The translations under genes were made by a program, and so were the position numbers. A stretch of 64,000 bases of DNA. Source: Paenibacillus sp. FSL R5-0912. Lineage in GTDB: Bacteria; Bacillota; Bacilli; Paenibacillales; Paenibacillaceae. The stretch is from assembly GCF_000758605.1 (NCBI RefSeq), contig NZ_CP009282.1, forward strand, positions 5,332,001 to 5,396,000, in the 5' to 3' direction. The notes beneath the pieces are model-generated. The model was not told the DNA's origin. It ran no database searches and saw nothing but the letters and a program-made list of their open reading frames with translations. Below are positions 35,735 through 45,816 of the stretch, one piece after another (the stretch's first letter is position 1; each line of letters opens with the position of its first letter).

Positions 35735-37641
35735 ATAATCTGCGTTCCTCCTCTACTTGATATGATTAAAGGTAGCTTAACGGTCACTTGGGTATAGCTC
35801 CCCCGCTTGCTCTCTATCCTGAGTCCATGTTCATTACCATACACCATCTGAATCCGCTGATTCACATTTCGCAGCCCGATGCCGCTGCCCTTATTCAGCT
35901 CCGTTGTTTCCGCCTTCTCCCGGGGCAATGCATTGAATTCCTCTTCACTCATAATCTGCTTACGATTCAGCTCCTGCAGCTTATCCTCTGCAATTCCGAT
36001 ACCGTTGTCAGTCACCTCAATATAGAAGAACCCCCCGTCTTCAAAAGCATGGATAGCCACAATCAGGCCGTCACTTTTCATCAGAGCGGAATAAACTCCG
36101 TGCTTCAAGGCATTCTCGACAATAGGCTGCAGCGACATCTTCAATATTTCGTGATCCCAAAATTCGTCCTCCACCTCAATCTCCAGTTTCAGCTTCTCAT
36201 CATACCGGATGCTCATAATAGCTATGTAATGCTGAATATGCCCCATTTCATCTCTCAGCTGCACCCGGTCACCTGTCCATCGGAGATTGTAACGCATCAT
36301 ACTGCCCAGGGAAGTGAGCGCATCCGATACGGTATACTGCCCCTCAACCTCTGCAAGCATTTTCAAATTCTCCAGGGTGTTGTATAAAAAATGGGCGTCA
36401 ATCTGATTGTGCAACGCCTGGAGCTCAGCTTCTTTCGTGGCTGCGCTGCGCTTCACCGCATCGGCGATCATTCCGTTGATCGTATTCAGCATCTGCCGGA
36501 AATGGTGGGCCAGCTCTCCGATCTCATCGCCGCCTTTGACATCAATATCTACGCCAAAGTCACCGCCGCGCACTTGTTTCATGGAGTCCCGCAGAATATT
36601 CAGTTTGTTCAGTATGATGGACTGCATGAAGAAGGTTGTAATTGCCAGAAGTATCAGCAGGATTATAATAACCACAATGACGGTGTTTCGGGTTTGATCT
36701 ATCTTGGAATATGTAGTGTGTAATGAAATCACATTGATAAGCTCTGCATTTATTTTATCGATATGTTCGACGAGGTATAGGAAATCCTCCCCCTTGTGGG
36801 AGAGCAGCAATGATGACTTGCCTGCTTCCTTGTACTTAGCGACGGCCGGCTGAATATCAGCTTCATCCAATCCCGCTAGCGGGTCTGTGCTGTTGGCATG
36901 CAGGTTGCCCTGCTGATCAAGTATGTAGAACCGGGAGTCCCGGTCACTGCTGTTGTTATATGCCTTTTTGAAGAAATTCCCGATGGGCATATCGACTTTG
37001 ACGATTCCAAGATGCTGGAAGAGATTCTGGCTGTTCATTTGATTAACTCCCGCCATCAAGGAGACTATGGAGCTTAAGCTTTGGTTCACAGCAGCGTTGC
37101 TGTCCTGTAATATTGCATCTTCAGATTGAATCTCCCATAGAACGTTTCCGGTTTGATTCAACATTTTAGTATAAAATGGCTTGTCCTTAATCCTTTCTTC
37201 ATGATAAATGATCGGCCAGAGCTCACTAATCCATGGATTGTTCACGAAAAAGTGAATATTTGCGATATCCGAATTATTGAACAACACGGTTTGTAAATAG
37301 GTGAAGGAGTATTCCTGAAACCGCTTGATATCGTTCAACCCGGGCTCCGATTCAACGGTTACATACTCTCTCAGCTGCCGATCCGAAACCAGTAATCCGA
37401 TTGACTGCTCCATGACTCCGATCCTGCTCATAATCTCTTGTTTCTCATTATCGGTCTGGTATCGGTTCTCCTTGATGATGTCTTTGATCGTATTCTGATA
37501 GAACCCGGTAAACAAATAGTTGGAAATTACAATAACCGGAACCAGAATAATCACGATATAAGCCCCAATCAGCTTGATTTGGATGGATAGATCCGCAAGC
37601 CACCTCTTAAGCTTCTCTGCTGTGCTCCTAACCCTGGCCAT
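35731..37641 (-). CDS. YesM-type sensor histidine kinase
   Basis: This 636-residue membrane kinase has membrane segments near residues 23-43 and 300-322 flanking an extracellular Cache-like sensor. A HAMP domain (about 320-375), a His_kinase phospho-acceptor region (ALHNQIDAHFLYNTLENLKM) and an ATPase domain (QPIVENALKHG, VTDNGIGI, GSGIGLRNVNQR) follow. The ATG at 37641 after AAAAGGGG is preferred to a GTG 36 bp earlier that has no ribosome site. It pairs with the overlapping YesN-type gene. The signal is probably an extracellular sugar, as in this family, but no importer is adjacent. Confidence 0.92.
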   Translation of the reverse strand: MARVRSTAEKLKRWLADLSIQIKLIGAYIVIILVPVIVISNYLFTGFYQNTIKDIIKENRYQTDNEKQEIMSRIGVMEQSIGLLVSDRQLREYVTVESEPGLNDIKRFQEYSFTYLQTVLFNNSDIANIHFFVNNPWISELWPIIYHEERIKDKPFYTKMLNQTGNVLWEIQSEDAILQDSNAAVNQSLSSIVSLMAGVNQMNSQNLFQHLGIVKVDMPIGNFFKKAYNNSSDRDSRFYILDQQGNLHANSTDPLAGLDEADIQPAVAKYKEAGKSSLLLSHKGEDFLYLVEHIDKINAELINVISLHTTYSKIDQTRNTVIVVIIILLILLAITTFFMQSIILNKLNILRDSMKQVRGGDFGVDIDVKGGDEIGELAHHFRQMLNTINGMIADAVKRSAATKEAELQALHNQIDAHFLYNTLENLKMLAEVEGQYTVSDALTSLGSMMRYNLRWTGDRVQLRDEMGHIQHYIAIMSIRYDEKLKLEIEVEDEFWDHEILKMSLQPIVENALKHGVYSALMKSDGLIVAIHAFEDGGFFYIEVTDNGIGIAEDKLQELNRKQIMSEEEFNALPREKAETTELNKGSGIGLRNVNQRIQMVYGNEHGLRIESKRGSYTQVTVKLPLIISSRGGTQII

Positions 37642-37793
37642 CTCCCGCCCCTTTTCTTCAACTGCTTCTGTTATCACAATTATATTTCATCATGTTTGAA
37701 TTCATAAGGCAGCAAATTTCAGTCAGGGTTGCAGAATTTTAGTTATTTGTCTCAATCGCTGCCGATTGATTGGATTGAACTATATTCCATAGC

Positions 37794-37824
37794 AAAAAAG
37801 CCGGCTCCTTTATAGGTAGCCAGC
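37794..37824 (-). terminator. Terminator after the TetR remnant
   Basis: On the minus strand GCTGGCTACCT and AGGAGCCGGC pair (one bulged base) around a 4-nt loop, followed by TTTTTTG. It lies 30 bp past the stop of the gene at 37854. Confidence 0.75.
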
Positions 37825-37853
37825 CTCTTTTATTGAATAGCCTAGCCTTCTCT

Positions 37854-38426
37854 TTATGGGGTTAACCCCCTGGTGAAGGTCTGCACACTTTCCTTAATGA
37901 ATGCCTCAAGTGAGATTGTACCAATATCCAGGTTGTTGGCGAATACCCCGTAATTCATCGAGATGAAGGAATAAGCCTGAATCTCCGGAATTATATCGGT
38001 CAGCTTCCCCTTGCCGGCCATCACCGTGAAATAATTCGTCAAAATATTTATAAATTGTCTGGGATGCTTCAATGTTCTTTCCCTGAACCCCGGTAGATTA
38101 TCCGCTTCCTTCACGCTGATCATAATCATTTTGCGGTTGCGGTTCATAATTTCATGGTAGGTCCGGCTGATCAGCAGCAAGTCTGTCTGCAAATCCCAGA
38201 TAGCCAAACTTGGCTGAGAATGAAGGAAATTTCGTGCCAGCCCCCCCAAAGCTTCTAGCTGCTGCCTAAAGTTCTCCTGAATCGGTTTATCGGCGTCAAA
38301 ATTTGAATCAAAGCTAATGCCTATGAATAAACGAAACGATACGTCAGAAAACAAGTGGAAGTTAAGCTCCATCAACAAGCTTATGTGTGTGAGGAGTAGA
38401 TTTACCGGCTGAGTGTAAACGAACAC
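37854..38426 (-). pseudogene. TetR-type regulator lacking its DNA-binding domain (5'-truncated)
   Basis: Up to 190 residues are open, all matching the look of a TetR-family ligand-binding half: helices with HLFSDVSFRLFIGI and a closing FIKESVQTFTRGLTP. The 45-50-residue helix-turn-helix that must precede it is absent; a stop lies 24 bp before the first usable codon. The only start (GTG at 38426) sits two bases after GGGAGG, too close for good initiation. The gene has probably lost its 5' end, next to the start of the adjacent sensor-kinase operon. It is called from fold pattern only, so moderate certainty. Confidence 0.55.
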
Positions 38427-38561
38427 GTCCTCCCGCAGAGCTATCCGGACTCAGATGACCTTATTTCGTGGAAAAATAAATTACATATATTGCTTTGCAG
38501 TTTGCAGATACACTCTTATGTAAGCGTCAACAATAAAGGACTGACGGAGGGGATTGTATTC

Positions 38562-40352
38562 GTGTATACCCGTATCATCACCCTGATGAACAATCTGAAG
38601 CTCAGGACCAAGCTCTTTCTATCCTTTGGTTGTGTTGTCCTGATTCCGGTGCTGATTGTGGGGGTGTTCCTGACAAGTGAACTGCAGAATATGGCTCTGG
38701 ATAACGCACTGGAGCAGATTACAGCCAATGTAGACCGGGTCAAAAAAAGAACCGGCGAGATGCTGAATGTCCCGCTCGATATCGCCTACCGGCTGTCCAA
38801 TGACAGCCGGCTGGAGGAGGCTGCCAACCACCGTTATGAATCGGTCTATGATGTGGTGCAGGCTTACCGGGACTATCCGGACTTCCGGGAATTCGTCCGG
38901 CTATACAAAGAAATCTCGAGCATCCGGCTGTACATTGACAACCCGACGGTGCTGGACAACTGGGAGTTCCTCCAGGCAGATGCCGCAGTAACGCAGGAGT
39001 CCTGGTATCAGACCGCCCTTGCCCAGAAAGGGCTGGTCTGCTGGAATTATATCCGCGACAACCGTAACGGCAAGTATTATCTCAGCCTGATCCGCAAGAT
39101 CGATTTCCTGAAGCAGCGGACGACCGGCGTGCTGATTGTGAATGTGAATACGGAGAGGCTCAACTCCATTCTGGATCAGGAGACCTTCGAGACCATTATC
39201 GTTGATGAGAACGACAACATTGTTGCCTCGAACCGTGCAGATACGCTGGGCAAGACGCTGGAGGACATCGACTTCAAACCGCTGTCTCCCCTTCCCGGAC
39301 AAGGGCCGGCCGATGTAAGGATTGACGGCAAGCCCTCCAAAATGCTGATCGATGACTGGCACCCCGGGGGCAGCCTGAACAGCCTGCGGATTATCTCCAT
39401 CTTCTCGGTAGAGAGCATTGTGGGTGAGCCCAACCGGATTATCTCACTGGCGTCTATGGTCATTATCTCGGCTCTGATTCTGGCAATTATCCTGATCTAT
39501 TACTTCTCACGGCTGCTCACCGGACGCATGCTGCACTTAAGCAAGCATATCTCCAAGGTCGCGTCCGGGAATCTGGAGGCGAGGCTGGTGATAGACGGCA
39601 AGGATGAGATCGGCCAGCTGGCAAGGCAATTCAATCATATGGTAAGGAATATCAACGATCTGATGAGCGAGGTGCAGGAATCGAACCGCCAGAAGAACGC
39701 CACCCTGCTGAAGCAGAATGAGATTAAATTCAAGATGATGGCCAGCCAGATCAACCCTCATTTTCTGTTCAACGCCCTGGAATCGATCCGGATGAAAGCC
39801 CATTCCCGGGGCCAGACCGACATCTCCCAGGTGGTAAGGCTGCTGGGTAAGATGATGCGCAAGAATCTGGAGGTAGGCAACGGGAGAATAGCGCTGCAAA
39901 GTGAGCTGGAGACCGTAAGCTGCTACCTGATCATCCAGAAATTCCGCTATAATGACCGGCTCGCCTATGAGCTGTATGTAGATCCGGCAGCGAATGCCAT
40001 ACAAATACCTCCGCTGATTATTCAGCCGCTGGTAGAGAACTGCGTCATTCACGGATTGGAAAACCGGATGGACGGCGGAATGGTCAGAGTAGACATCAGG
40101 GTCGAGAATGCCCTGCTCAAGGTTGAGGTATCGGATAACGGAATAGGGATCTCAGCTGCCCGGATCGCTGAAATCCGGCAAATGCTGGACAACAAGGATG
40201 ATTATGAAACCAATAATATCGGAATGCGCAATATCCACCTGCGTCTTCAGCTGACCTATGGCCCGGAATGCGGCCTGAACCTGGCCAGTCAGAGCGGATA
40301 CGGCACGCAGATCAGCTTCGCCATCCCCCTAAGGAGTGATTCTTATGTATAG
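38562..40352 (+). CDS. YesM-type sensor histidine kinase of an LplABC-like operon
   Basis: This 596-residue protein starts with GTG nine bases after GGAGGGG. Membrane segments near residues 17-38 and 290-312 flank a Cache-like sensor of about 250 residues. HAMP (about 313-365), phospho-acceptor motif MASQINPHFLFNALESIRMK and ATPase motifs QPLVENCVIHGLE, VSDNGIGIS and IGMRNIHLRL follow. It is the first gene of a five-gene operon (kinase, regulator, two permeases, binding protein), the standard architecture for sugar-induced importers in Paenibacillus and Bacillus (YesMN-type). Confidence 0.94.
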   Translation: MYTRIITLMNNLKLRTKLFLSFGCVVLIPVLIVGVFLTSELQNMALDNALEQITANVDRVKKRTGEMLNVPLDIAYRLSNDSRLEEAANHRYESVYDVVQAYRDYPDFREFVRLYKEISSIRLYIDNPTVLDNWEFLQADAAVTQESWYQTALAQKGLVCWNYIRDNRNGKYYLSLIRKIDFLKQRTTGVLIVNVNTERLNSILDQETFETIIVDENDNIVASNRADTLGKTLEDIDFKPLSPLPGQGPADVRIDGKPSKMLIDDWHPGGSLNSLRIISIFSVESIVGEPNRIISLASMVIISALILAIILIYYFSRLLTGRMLHLSKHISKVASGNLEARLVIDGKDEIGQLARQFNHMVRNINDLMSEVQESNRQKNATLLKQNEIKFKMMASQINPHFLFNALESIRMKAHSRGQTDISQVVRLLGKMMRKNLEVGNGRIALQSELETVSCYLIIQKFRYNDRLAYELYVDPAANAIQIPPLIIQPLVENCVIHGLENRMDGGMVRVDIRVENALLKVEVSDNGIGISAARIAEIRQMLDNKDDYETNNIGMRNIHLRLQLTYGPECGLNLASQSGYGTQISFAIPLRSDSYV

Positions 40353-41949
40353 TGTATTAATTGTTGATGATGAATTGTCTATCCGTGAAGGGCTTGTCAC
40401 GCTGCTGGACTGGGAGAGCCTTGGCTACCGGGTGGTGGATACGGCGGCCAACGCGATTGAAGCGCGGTATAAGGTTGAGCTGTATTCCCCGGATCTGATG
40501 ATTATCGATATACGCATGCCCGGGAAGGACGGACTGGAGCTGATCCGGGAGCTGCGGGAGGATGACGAGGCGGATATGCATATGGTCATCCTGAGCGGCT
40601 ATGCCGACTTCAGCTATGCCAAGCGTGCGCTGTCTTACGGCATCGATAACTATCTGCTTAAGCCTGTCGATGAAGATGAACTGCAGCAGTATCTGTCCAG
40701 CCTGTCTGACGTGCTGAATGCACGGACTATAGACCGCAGGAATCATGCCGCCGTCAAGGTATGGAGCCGGGAGATGCTCGTCCAGTCCCTGCTGATGGAG
40801 AGCCGCCTGCACCCAGCAGCGCCAGCACTGATGGACCCGGCAATGGAATCCGGCCTGCTCTGGGATTCCTATCAGGTAGTCCTGATCCGGCTGCTGCTCC
40901 AGGATCATGCGGATAACGGACCTTCCACCGCCGTCAAGGCCAGGCTGACGGCAAGCTTCGAGAACAACAGCTGGGGCATTGTCTTCTCGCTGGATTCTTA
41001 TCTGGGCGTGCTGCTGCAGCCCTCTTATCAGAAGGAGCTGGTCCGCAAATTAATCGTGCAGAATATCCGCGAAGCATCCGCCGCCGAGGGACTGGAATGT
41101 ATTATTACCGCCGGAGACATGGTGGACAGCCTGGATGAGCTCTCCGTCTCCCATCAATCGGCGCTGGCCCGGATGAAGGATCATTTCTTCTATGATGAGC
41201 CGGGGATGATCGGTCCGGACTCGCTGAAGATGAAGACGGGACTTCCGGCTAAGCTCCCGGATGCGGAGAGCAGCCTCGCACCGGTGATGGACCGGCTGTA
41301 TTTTGCCATGGATACCGGGAACCTCACCGTAATCCCTTCCCTGATCCAGGAAGCCGGGGATATCATGACTGCCGCAGGCTTATCGGAGATGGCTGTGAAA
41401 TCCTATTACGTCCGGACGGTTACGGCACTTTTCAATAAGCTCTCTCTGGAATTTAAGGAGCTGGGCCAGGCGCAGAGCCGGGTGGACGGGCAAATCCAGC
41501 AAATCTACAGGCATACCTCGCTTCCCCAATTGCAGCGCTATATCACGGATCTGCTGGAGCAATATGCAGGCGGAATTATCCGCGATGAGATGGATGTATT
41601 AATGAAGCGGATGCTGGACCTCATTCAAAGGCATTATGACGAGAATCTGAAGCTGGAAACCCTGGCTGACGTGTTCTCTTACAGCAGTGCGTACCTCGGC
41701 AAGCTATTCAAGAGCAGTACAGGCAGCTCCTTCAACAGTTATCTGGACAAAGTACGCATCGAGAGAGCCAAGGAACTGCTGGATCAGGGCTGCAAAATCC
41801 ATCAGGCCGCAAGCGAAGTCGGGTTCAGCGATGTGGATTATTTCCGTGAGAAGTTCAAAAAAATCACAGGCCTCTCCCCCTCTGTCTACCGCCGGAAGGA
41901 TTCACTGCAGGAGGATGATTTTTCAGAAAGCGCTTACGAAAAGAACTGA
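40345..41949 (+). CDS. YesN-type response regulator, AraC output
   Basis: This 534-residue protein has a receiver domain with D55 (IIDIRMPGKDG) and LLKPVDEDE, a long middle domain, and a C-terminal AraC pair (about 425-520, FSYSSAYLGKLFKSSTGSSF, VGFSDVDYFREKFKKITGLSP). The ATG at 40345 (AAGGAG eight bases before) overlaps the kinase stop by 8 bp. A near-consensus catabolite-response element lies in its last codons, just before the transporter genes. It likely activates the following importer operon. Confidence 0.94.
   Translation: MYSVLIVDDELSIREGLVTLLDWESLGYRVVDTAANAIEARYKVELYSPDLMIIDIRMPGKDGLELIRELREDDEADMHMVILSGYADFSYAKRALSYGIDNYLLKPVDEDELQQYLSSLSDVLNARTIDRRNHAAVKVWSREMLVQSLLMESRLHPAAPALMDPAMESGLLWDSYQVVLIRLLLQDHADNGPSTAVKARLTASFENNSWGIVFSLDSYLGVLLQPSYQKELVRKLIVQNIREASAAEGLECIITAGDMVDSLDELSVSHQSALARMKDHFFYDEPGMIGPDSLKMKTGLPAKLPDAESSLAPVMDRLYFAMDTGNLTVIPSLIQEAGDIMTAAGLSEMAVKSYYVRTVTALFNKLSLEFKELGQAQSRVDGQIQQIYRHTSLPQLQRYITDLLEQYAGGIIRDEMDVLMKRMLDLIQRHYDENLKLETLADVFSYSSAYLGKLFKSSTGSSFNSYLDKVRIERAKELLDQGCKIHQAASEVGFSDVDYFREKFKKITGLSPSVYRRKDSLQEDDFSESAYEKN
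41925..41938 (+). promoter_or_regulatory. Possible CcpA (cre) site before the importer genes
   Basis: AGAAAGCGCTTACG differs from TGAAANCGNTNNCA at its first and last positions and has the central GCGC dyad. It lies inside the 3' end of the response-regulator gene, about 100 bp before the first permease. Glucose repression of the transporter part of the operon is a reasonable but unproven idea. Confidence 0.4.
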
Positions 41950-42036
41950 TTTCCCCCTGTTTTCCCGCTTAAATCTTCGGGTGTTTCCCCGTTTCCCGGA
42001 AGATTATGATAAAGCCATATCGAAGGAGGGACATAA

Positions 42037-42993
42037 ATGAAAGCGATTACCCCCGCAATGAAGCCGGAGCTCAAGAAACCCGCTTCACGCTTCTGGGCCA
42101 AATTCCGGCAGCAGAAATATCTCTATATGATGGCGGTTCCTTTTGTCCTGTGGGCCTTTGTCTTCAGCTATCTGCCGTTATGGGGATGGATGATGGCCTT
42201 CCAGAAGTACAAGCCGGGCAAATCTTTTTTTGAGCAGAAATGGGTCGGCCTGCAGTATTTCAGGGAGCTCTTCCAGGATGAGCAATTCTTCAATGCCCTG
42301 CGCAACACTCTGGCGATGAGCCTCATGGGGCTGCTGGCCGGATTCATCATTCCTATCCTGTTCGCCATTCTCCTGAATGAGGTCAGATTGCAGGTGCTGA
42401 AACGGTTCGTCCAGACGGTGTCTTATCTGCCCCACTTTGTGTCCTGGGTGGTAGCCGCCGGGATCATTACCAAGATGCTCTCCACCGACAACGGCGCAGT
42501 GAATGACCTGCTGCTGAGTCTCCATATTATTAGTGAACCGGTCCAGTTCATGGCCAAAGGCAATCTGTTCTGGGGAATCGTGACCGCCTCTGATGTCTGG
42601 AAGGAAACGGGCTGGAACACAATCATCTATCTCGCCGCAATATCGGGGATCGGCCCTGAGCTGTATGAAGCCGCCAGAGTGGACGGGGCAAGCCGGCTGC
42701 AGCAGGTGCGGAACATTACACTGCCGGGCATCCGGGCGACGATCGTCATCCTGCTGATCATTTCCATCGGCCATCTCATCAGCATCGGGTTCGAGAAGCA
42801 ATTCCTGCTCGGCAACAATCTGGTACGCGACTATTCGCAGACACTGGATTTATATGCGCTGAACTACGGGCTCGGTATGGGACGGTTCTCCTTCGGGACG
42901 GCCATTAATATTTTCAACTCGGTGGTCAGTGTGATTCTGCTGTTTACGGCCAATGGTATCTTCAAAAAAATAACCAAGGAAAGCATCATTTAG
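42037..42993 (+). CDS. Sugar ABC transporter permease, LplB/CUT1 type
   Basis: This 318-residue membrane protein has six spans and the loop EAARVDGASRLQQVRNITLP. The N-terminal stretch QKYLYMMAVPFVLWAFVFSY and the FKKI C-terminus are typical of LplB-type permeases. GAAGGAGGG is 8 bases before the ATG. It is in the operon downstream of a YesM/YesN pair and upstream of its partner permease and binding protein. Confidence 0.94.
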   Translation: MKAITPAMKPELKKPASRFWAKFRQQKYLYMMAVPFVLWAFVFSYLPLWGWMMAFQKYKPGKSFFEQKWVGLQYFRELFQDEQFFNALRNTLAMSLMGLLAGFIIPILFAILLNEVRLQVLKRFVQTVSYLPHFVSWVVAAGIITKMLSTDNGAVNDLLLSLHIISEPVQFMAKGNLFWGIVTASDVWKETGWNTIIYLAAISGIGPELYEAARVDGASRLQQVRNITLPGIRATIVILLIISIGHLISIGFEKQFLLGNNLVRDYSQTLDLYALNYGLGMGRFSFGTAINIFNSVVSVILLFTANGIFKKITKESII

Positions 42994-43002
42994 GAGGCCC
43001 TT

Positions 43003-43905
43003 ATGCTGATCAAAAAACTGGCCGCCGCGTCCTGGTCGGACCGCATCTTCGATTTGGTAGTCTATATTGCGATTACGGTGGTGACTGTGGCCACACTGTA
43101 CCCTTTTCTCAATGTGCTGGCGATTTCATTCAATGACTCCACGGATAGCATCAAGGGCGGGATTACGGTCTACCCCCGGATGTTCACCTTCAAGAACTAT
43201 GAGACGATCTTCGCCTTCTCCGGTCTCATTACCGGATTCAAGATCTCTGTCCTGCGTACCCTTATCGGAACCCTGCTCGGACTGATTAGCGCCTCGATGC
43301 TGGCCTTCACCTTAAGCCGGGCGGACTTTCAGGGCCGCAGGTTCGTCTCCACCTTTCTGGCGCTGACGATGTATGTATCCGGTGGACTGATTCCCTTCTA
43401 TATTCTGATCAAGAATCTGCATATGATGGGCACCTTCGGCGTGTATGTCCTGCCCGGCTTGGTCAGTGCATTTAATGTGTTCGTCATCCGCTCCTTCATC
43501 GACGGCCTGCCTTACGCCCTGCAGGAATCTGCCAAGCTGGACGGGGCCAATGACTTCACCATCTACTGGCGGGTGATTCTGCCGCTGACCAAACCTGCGC
43601 TGGCAACCATCGCCCTGTTCCTGGCTGTCGGCCAGTGGAATGCCTGGATTGACACCTACCTGTATAACGGCTCGAATGACGCACTGACGACGCTGCAGTT
43701 TGAGCTGATGAAGGTCATTCAGAGCACCACCACCAATGCGGATAACTTCCGTGGCCGGAATATGACCGAAGTGATGGCGCAGATCTCCCCGGAATCGGTC
43801 AAAATGGCAATCACGATTGTTGTCACCGTACCTATTCTGATTGTTTATCCGTTCCTGCAGCGCTACTTCGTCAAAGGCATGACGCTGGGCTCGGTCAAAA
43901 GCTAG
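43003..43905 (+). CDS. Sugar ABC transporter permease, YtcP/CUT1 type
   Basis: This 300-residue partner of the preceding LplB-like permease has six spans and the loop QESAKLDGANDFTIYWRVI. TAGGAGG precedes the ATG, 9 bp after the upstream stop. It forms the membrane channel with the LplB-like protein. The ATPase is supplied from elsewhere. Confidence 0.94.
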   Translation: MLIKKLAAASWSDRIFDLVVYIAITVVTVATLYPFLNVLAISFNDSTDSIKGGITVYPRMFTFKNYETIFAFSGLITGFKISVLRTLIGTLLGLISASMLAFTLSRADFQGRRFVSTFLALTMYVSGGLIPFYILIKNLHMMGTFGVYVLPGLVSAFNVFVIRSFIDGLPYALQESAKLDGANDFTIYWRVILPLTKPALATIALFLAVGQWNAWIDTYLYNGSNDALTTLQFELMKVIQSTTTNADNFRGRNMTEVMAQISPESVKMAITIVVTVPILIVYPFLQRYFVKGMTLGSVKS

Positions 43906-43981
43906 TCCGCTCACCGGTATCATCAGGCTGACGCCTGTGTATACAATATGTTCTCACCAGACAAAGGGAGGGTTTCTATTC

Positions 43982-45733
43982 ATGACAAGAAAGACAGCGA
44001 AACCGTATGTGGCGCTAATGGTCTTGACCTTGCTGCTCAGTGTACTGGCCGGCTGCGGCGGGGGCAATAATAACAGCAAGAATACGGCTGGGAATACCGG
44101 TACTGAAGCTACCAATAGCACTAATGCGGCGGCCACAGCAGAAGCTACGGCAGCAGCCGAAGATTTAAGTCCATTGACACTTTCCTTCTTCGCGGAAGAT
44201 CCCAATCCGAACTGGAATAATATGAAGGATGAAGTCAGTACCGTCCTTACGGAGAAAACAGGCGTCACTCTCGATGCCGAATTCGCCGTAGGCGATCCGC
44301 AGCAGAAGATCGCGCTGATTGCTGCCGGCGGGGAATATCCCGACATCATCTCGGCCAAAGCGGATATCGGGAAGCTGGTGGATGCCGGCGCTGTCATTGA
44401 CCTGACCGAACTGATCGACAAATACGCGCCTAATATCAAGCGGGTGCTTGGAGACAATCTGGCCCGGGCCAAATACACGAACGAAGACCAGTCCATCTAT
44501 GCCATCCCTACCTGGGCTGCTGTGAATGAGAAGAAATTCGTTGCCGGCGGAGGCTTTGAGCTGCAGCACAGGGTGCTGAAGGAAGCCGGATATCCGGAGA
44601 TCAAGACGGTACAGGATTATGAGAATGTAATCAAGGCCTACCTGGAGAAACACCCGACCGATGAGAACGGCAACAAGAATATCGGCGTATCGCTGAACGC
44701 AGATGACTGGCATATGTACATTTCCGTAACCAATCCTGCAGTGGCGACTACCGGCGGTTCCGATGACGGGGAATATTTCATTGATCAGGAGACGCATGAA
44801 GCGATCTACCACTTCCGCCGTCCCGAAGAGAAAGAATATTTCCGCTGGCTGAACCATATGAATGACATTGGCCTGCTGGATAAAGAAAGCTTCGTGCAGA
44901 AATACGACCAGTACAAAGCGAAAGTGGCCACTGGACGTGTGCTTGGCCTGATTGACCAGGATTGGGACTACAATGACGCGCAGCAGGCTCTGAAGACTGC
45001 CGGTAAATTCGATCAAACCTACGGCCATTATCCTGTGACCTTGACCAGTGAATACAAAGAAACCAGCTTCTGGCCTACCGGCTTCATGGGCGGCTACGGA
45101 ATCTCCATCTCGACCACCAACCCTGATCCGGTCCGGACGATTAAGTTCCTGGATTACCTGGCTTCCGATGAAGGACAGATCCTGAACAACTGGGGCATTG
45201 AGGGCAAACATTATGTAGTAGAGAACGGCAAACGCGTTGTCCCTGCCGAAGTGCAGGACCGCATTAACAATGATAACACGGCCTTCACGAAGGAGACCGG
45301 CATCGGCTTCTACTGGAATATGATGGTTCACTATGGCGACGGAGCCAAGGATTCTACCGGCAACTATTACACCAAGAACTTCCCTGAGCAGCTGGTGCTC
45401 GGTTACAGCGACGTCGAGAAAGAAACGCTGGCAGCTTACAATGCCACTACCTGGAAGGATCTGTTCCCTAAAGAGGAGGAGTTCGCTGAGAAAGCGTACG
45501 GGGCAGCCTGGAACATTGCCCTCCCCGGTGAAGATGAAGTCTCCATTCTGGGCAATAAAATGAGAGATATTACGTGGAAACGCATCCCGCAGGCTATTCT
45601 GGCCAAACCGGCTGAATTCGATAAAATCTGGGATGACTACATGGCCGACCTCGAGAAAGCCGGTGTTAAGAAGATGGAAGCAGGCTACACCAAATACGTG
45701 CAGGACCGCGTGGAGCTGTGGAGCTCAAAATAG
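43982..45733 (+). CDS. Extracellular solute-binding lipoprotein (LplA-like)
   Basis: This 583-residue protein has the lipobox LLSVLAGCGGGNN (Cys at 25), an Ala/Thr/Asn-rich linker of about 35 residues, and an LplA-type binding fold ending in YTKYVQDRVELWSSK, typical of this family. The ATG at 43982 has AGGGAGGG nine bases upstream; longer upstream frames lack one. It is the last gene of the YesM-YesN-permease-permease operon. The substrate is not evident. Diverged oligosaccharide binding is expected. Confidence 0.94.
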   Translation: MTRKTAKPYVALMVLTLLLSVLAGCGGGNNNSKNTAGNTGTEATNSTNAAATAEATAAAEDLSPLTLSFFAEDPNPNWNNMKDEVSTVLTEKTGVTLDAEFAVGDPQQKIALIAAGGEYPDIISAKADIGKLVDAGAVIDLTELIDKYAPNIKRVLGDNLARAKYTNEDQSIYAIPTWAAVNEKKFVAGGGFELQHRVLKEAGYPEIKTVQDYENVIKAYLEKHPTDENGNKNIGVSLNADDWHMYISVTNPAVATTGGSDDGEYFIDQETHEAIYHFRRPEEKEYFRWLNHMNDIGLLDKESFVQKYDQYKAKVATGRVLGLIDQDWDYNDAQQALKTAGKFDQTYGHYPVTLTSEYKETSFWPTGFMGGYGISISTTNPDPVRTIKFLDYLASDEGQILNNWGIEGKHYVVENGKRVVPAEVQDRINNDNTAFTKETGIGFYWNMMVHYGDGAKDSTGNYYTKNFPEQLVLGYSDVEKETLAAYNATTWKDLFPKEEEFAEKAYGAAWNIALPGEDEVSILGNKMRDITWKRIPQAILAKPAEFDKIWDDYMADLEKAGVKKMEAGYTKYVQDRVELWSSK

Positions 45734-45816
45734 GGTGTTCGTTATTGCTTGAGCCACAAATGATTAAAGATATGGAGCCTGTACTATTTAAGAGATGGAC
45801 TTAAAGCTTATTCGTT

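Noticed and set aside
43936..43947. TGTGTATACAAT before the second binding-protein gene, compared with the UxuR-like operator
   Set aside because: It matches the palindrome less well, lies within the operon between co-transcribed genes, and has no promoter next to it.
44165..45331. A 388-codon minus-strand frame over the second binding-protein gene, and similar long antisense frames at 156-1241 and 10494-11603
   Set aside because: Each is the shadow of a clear coding sequence on the other strand, with no ribosome site or recognisable domain.
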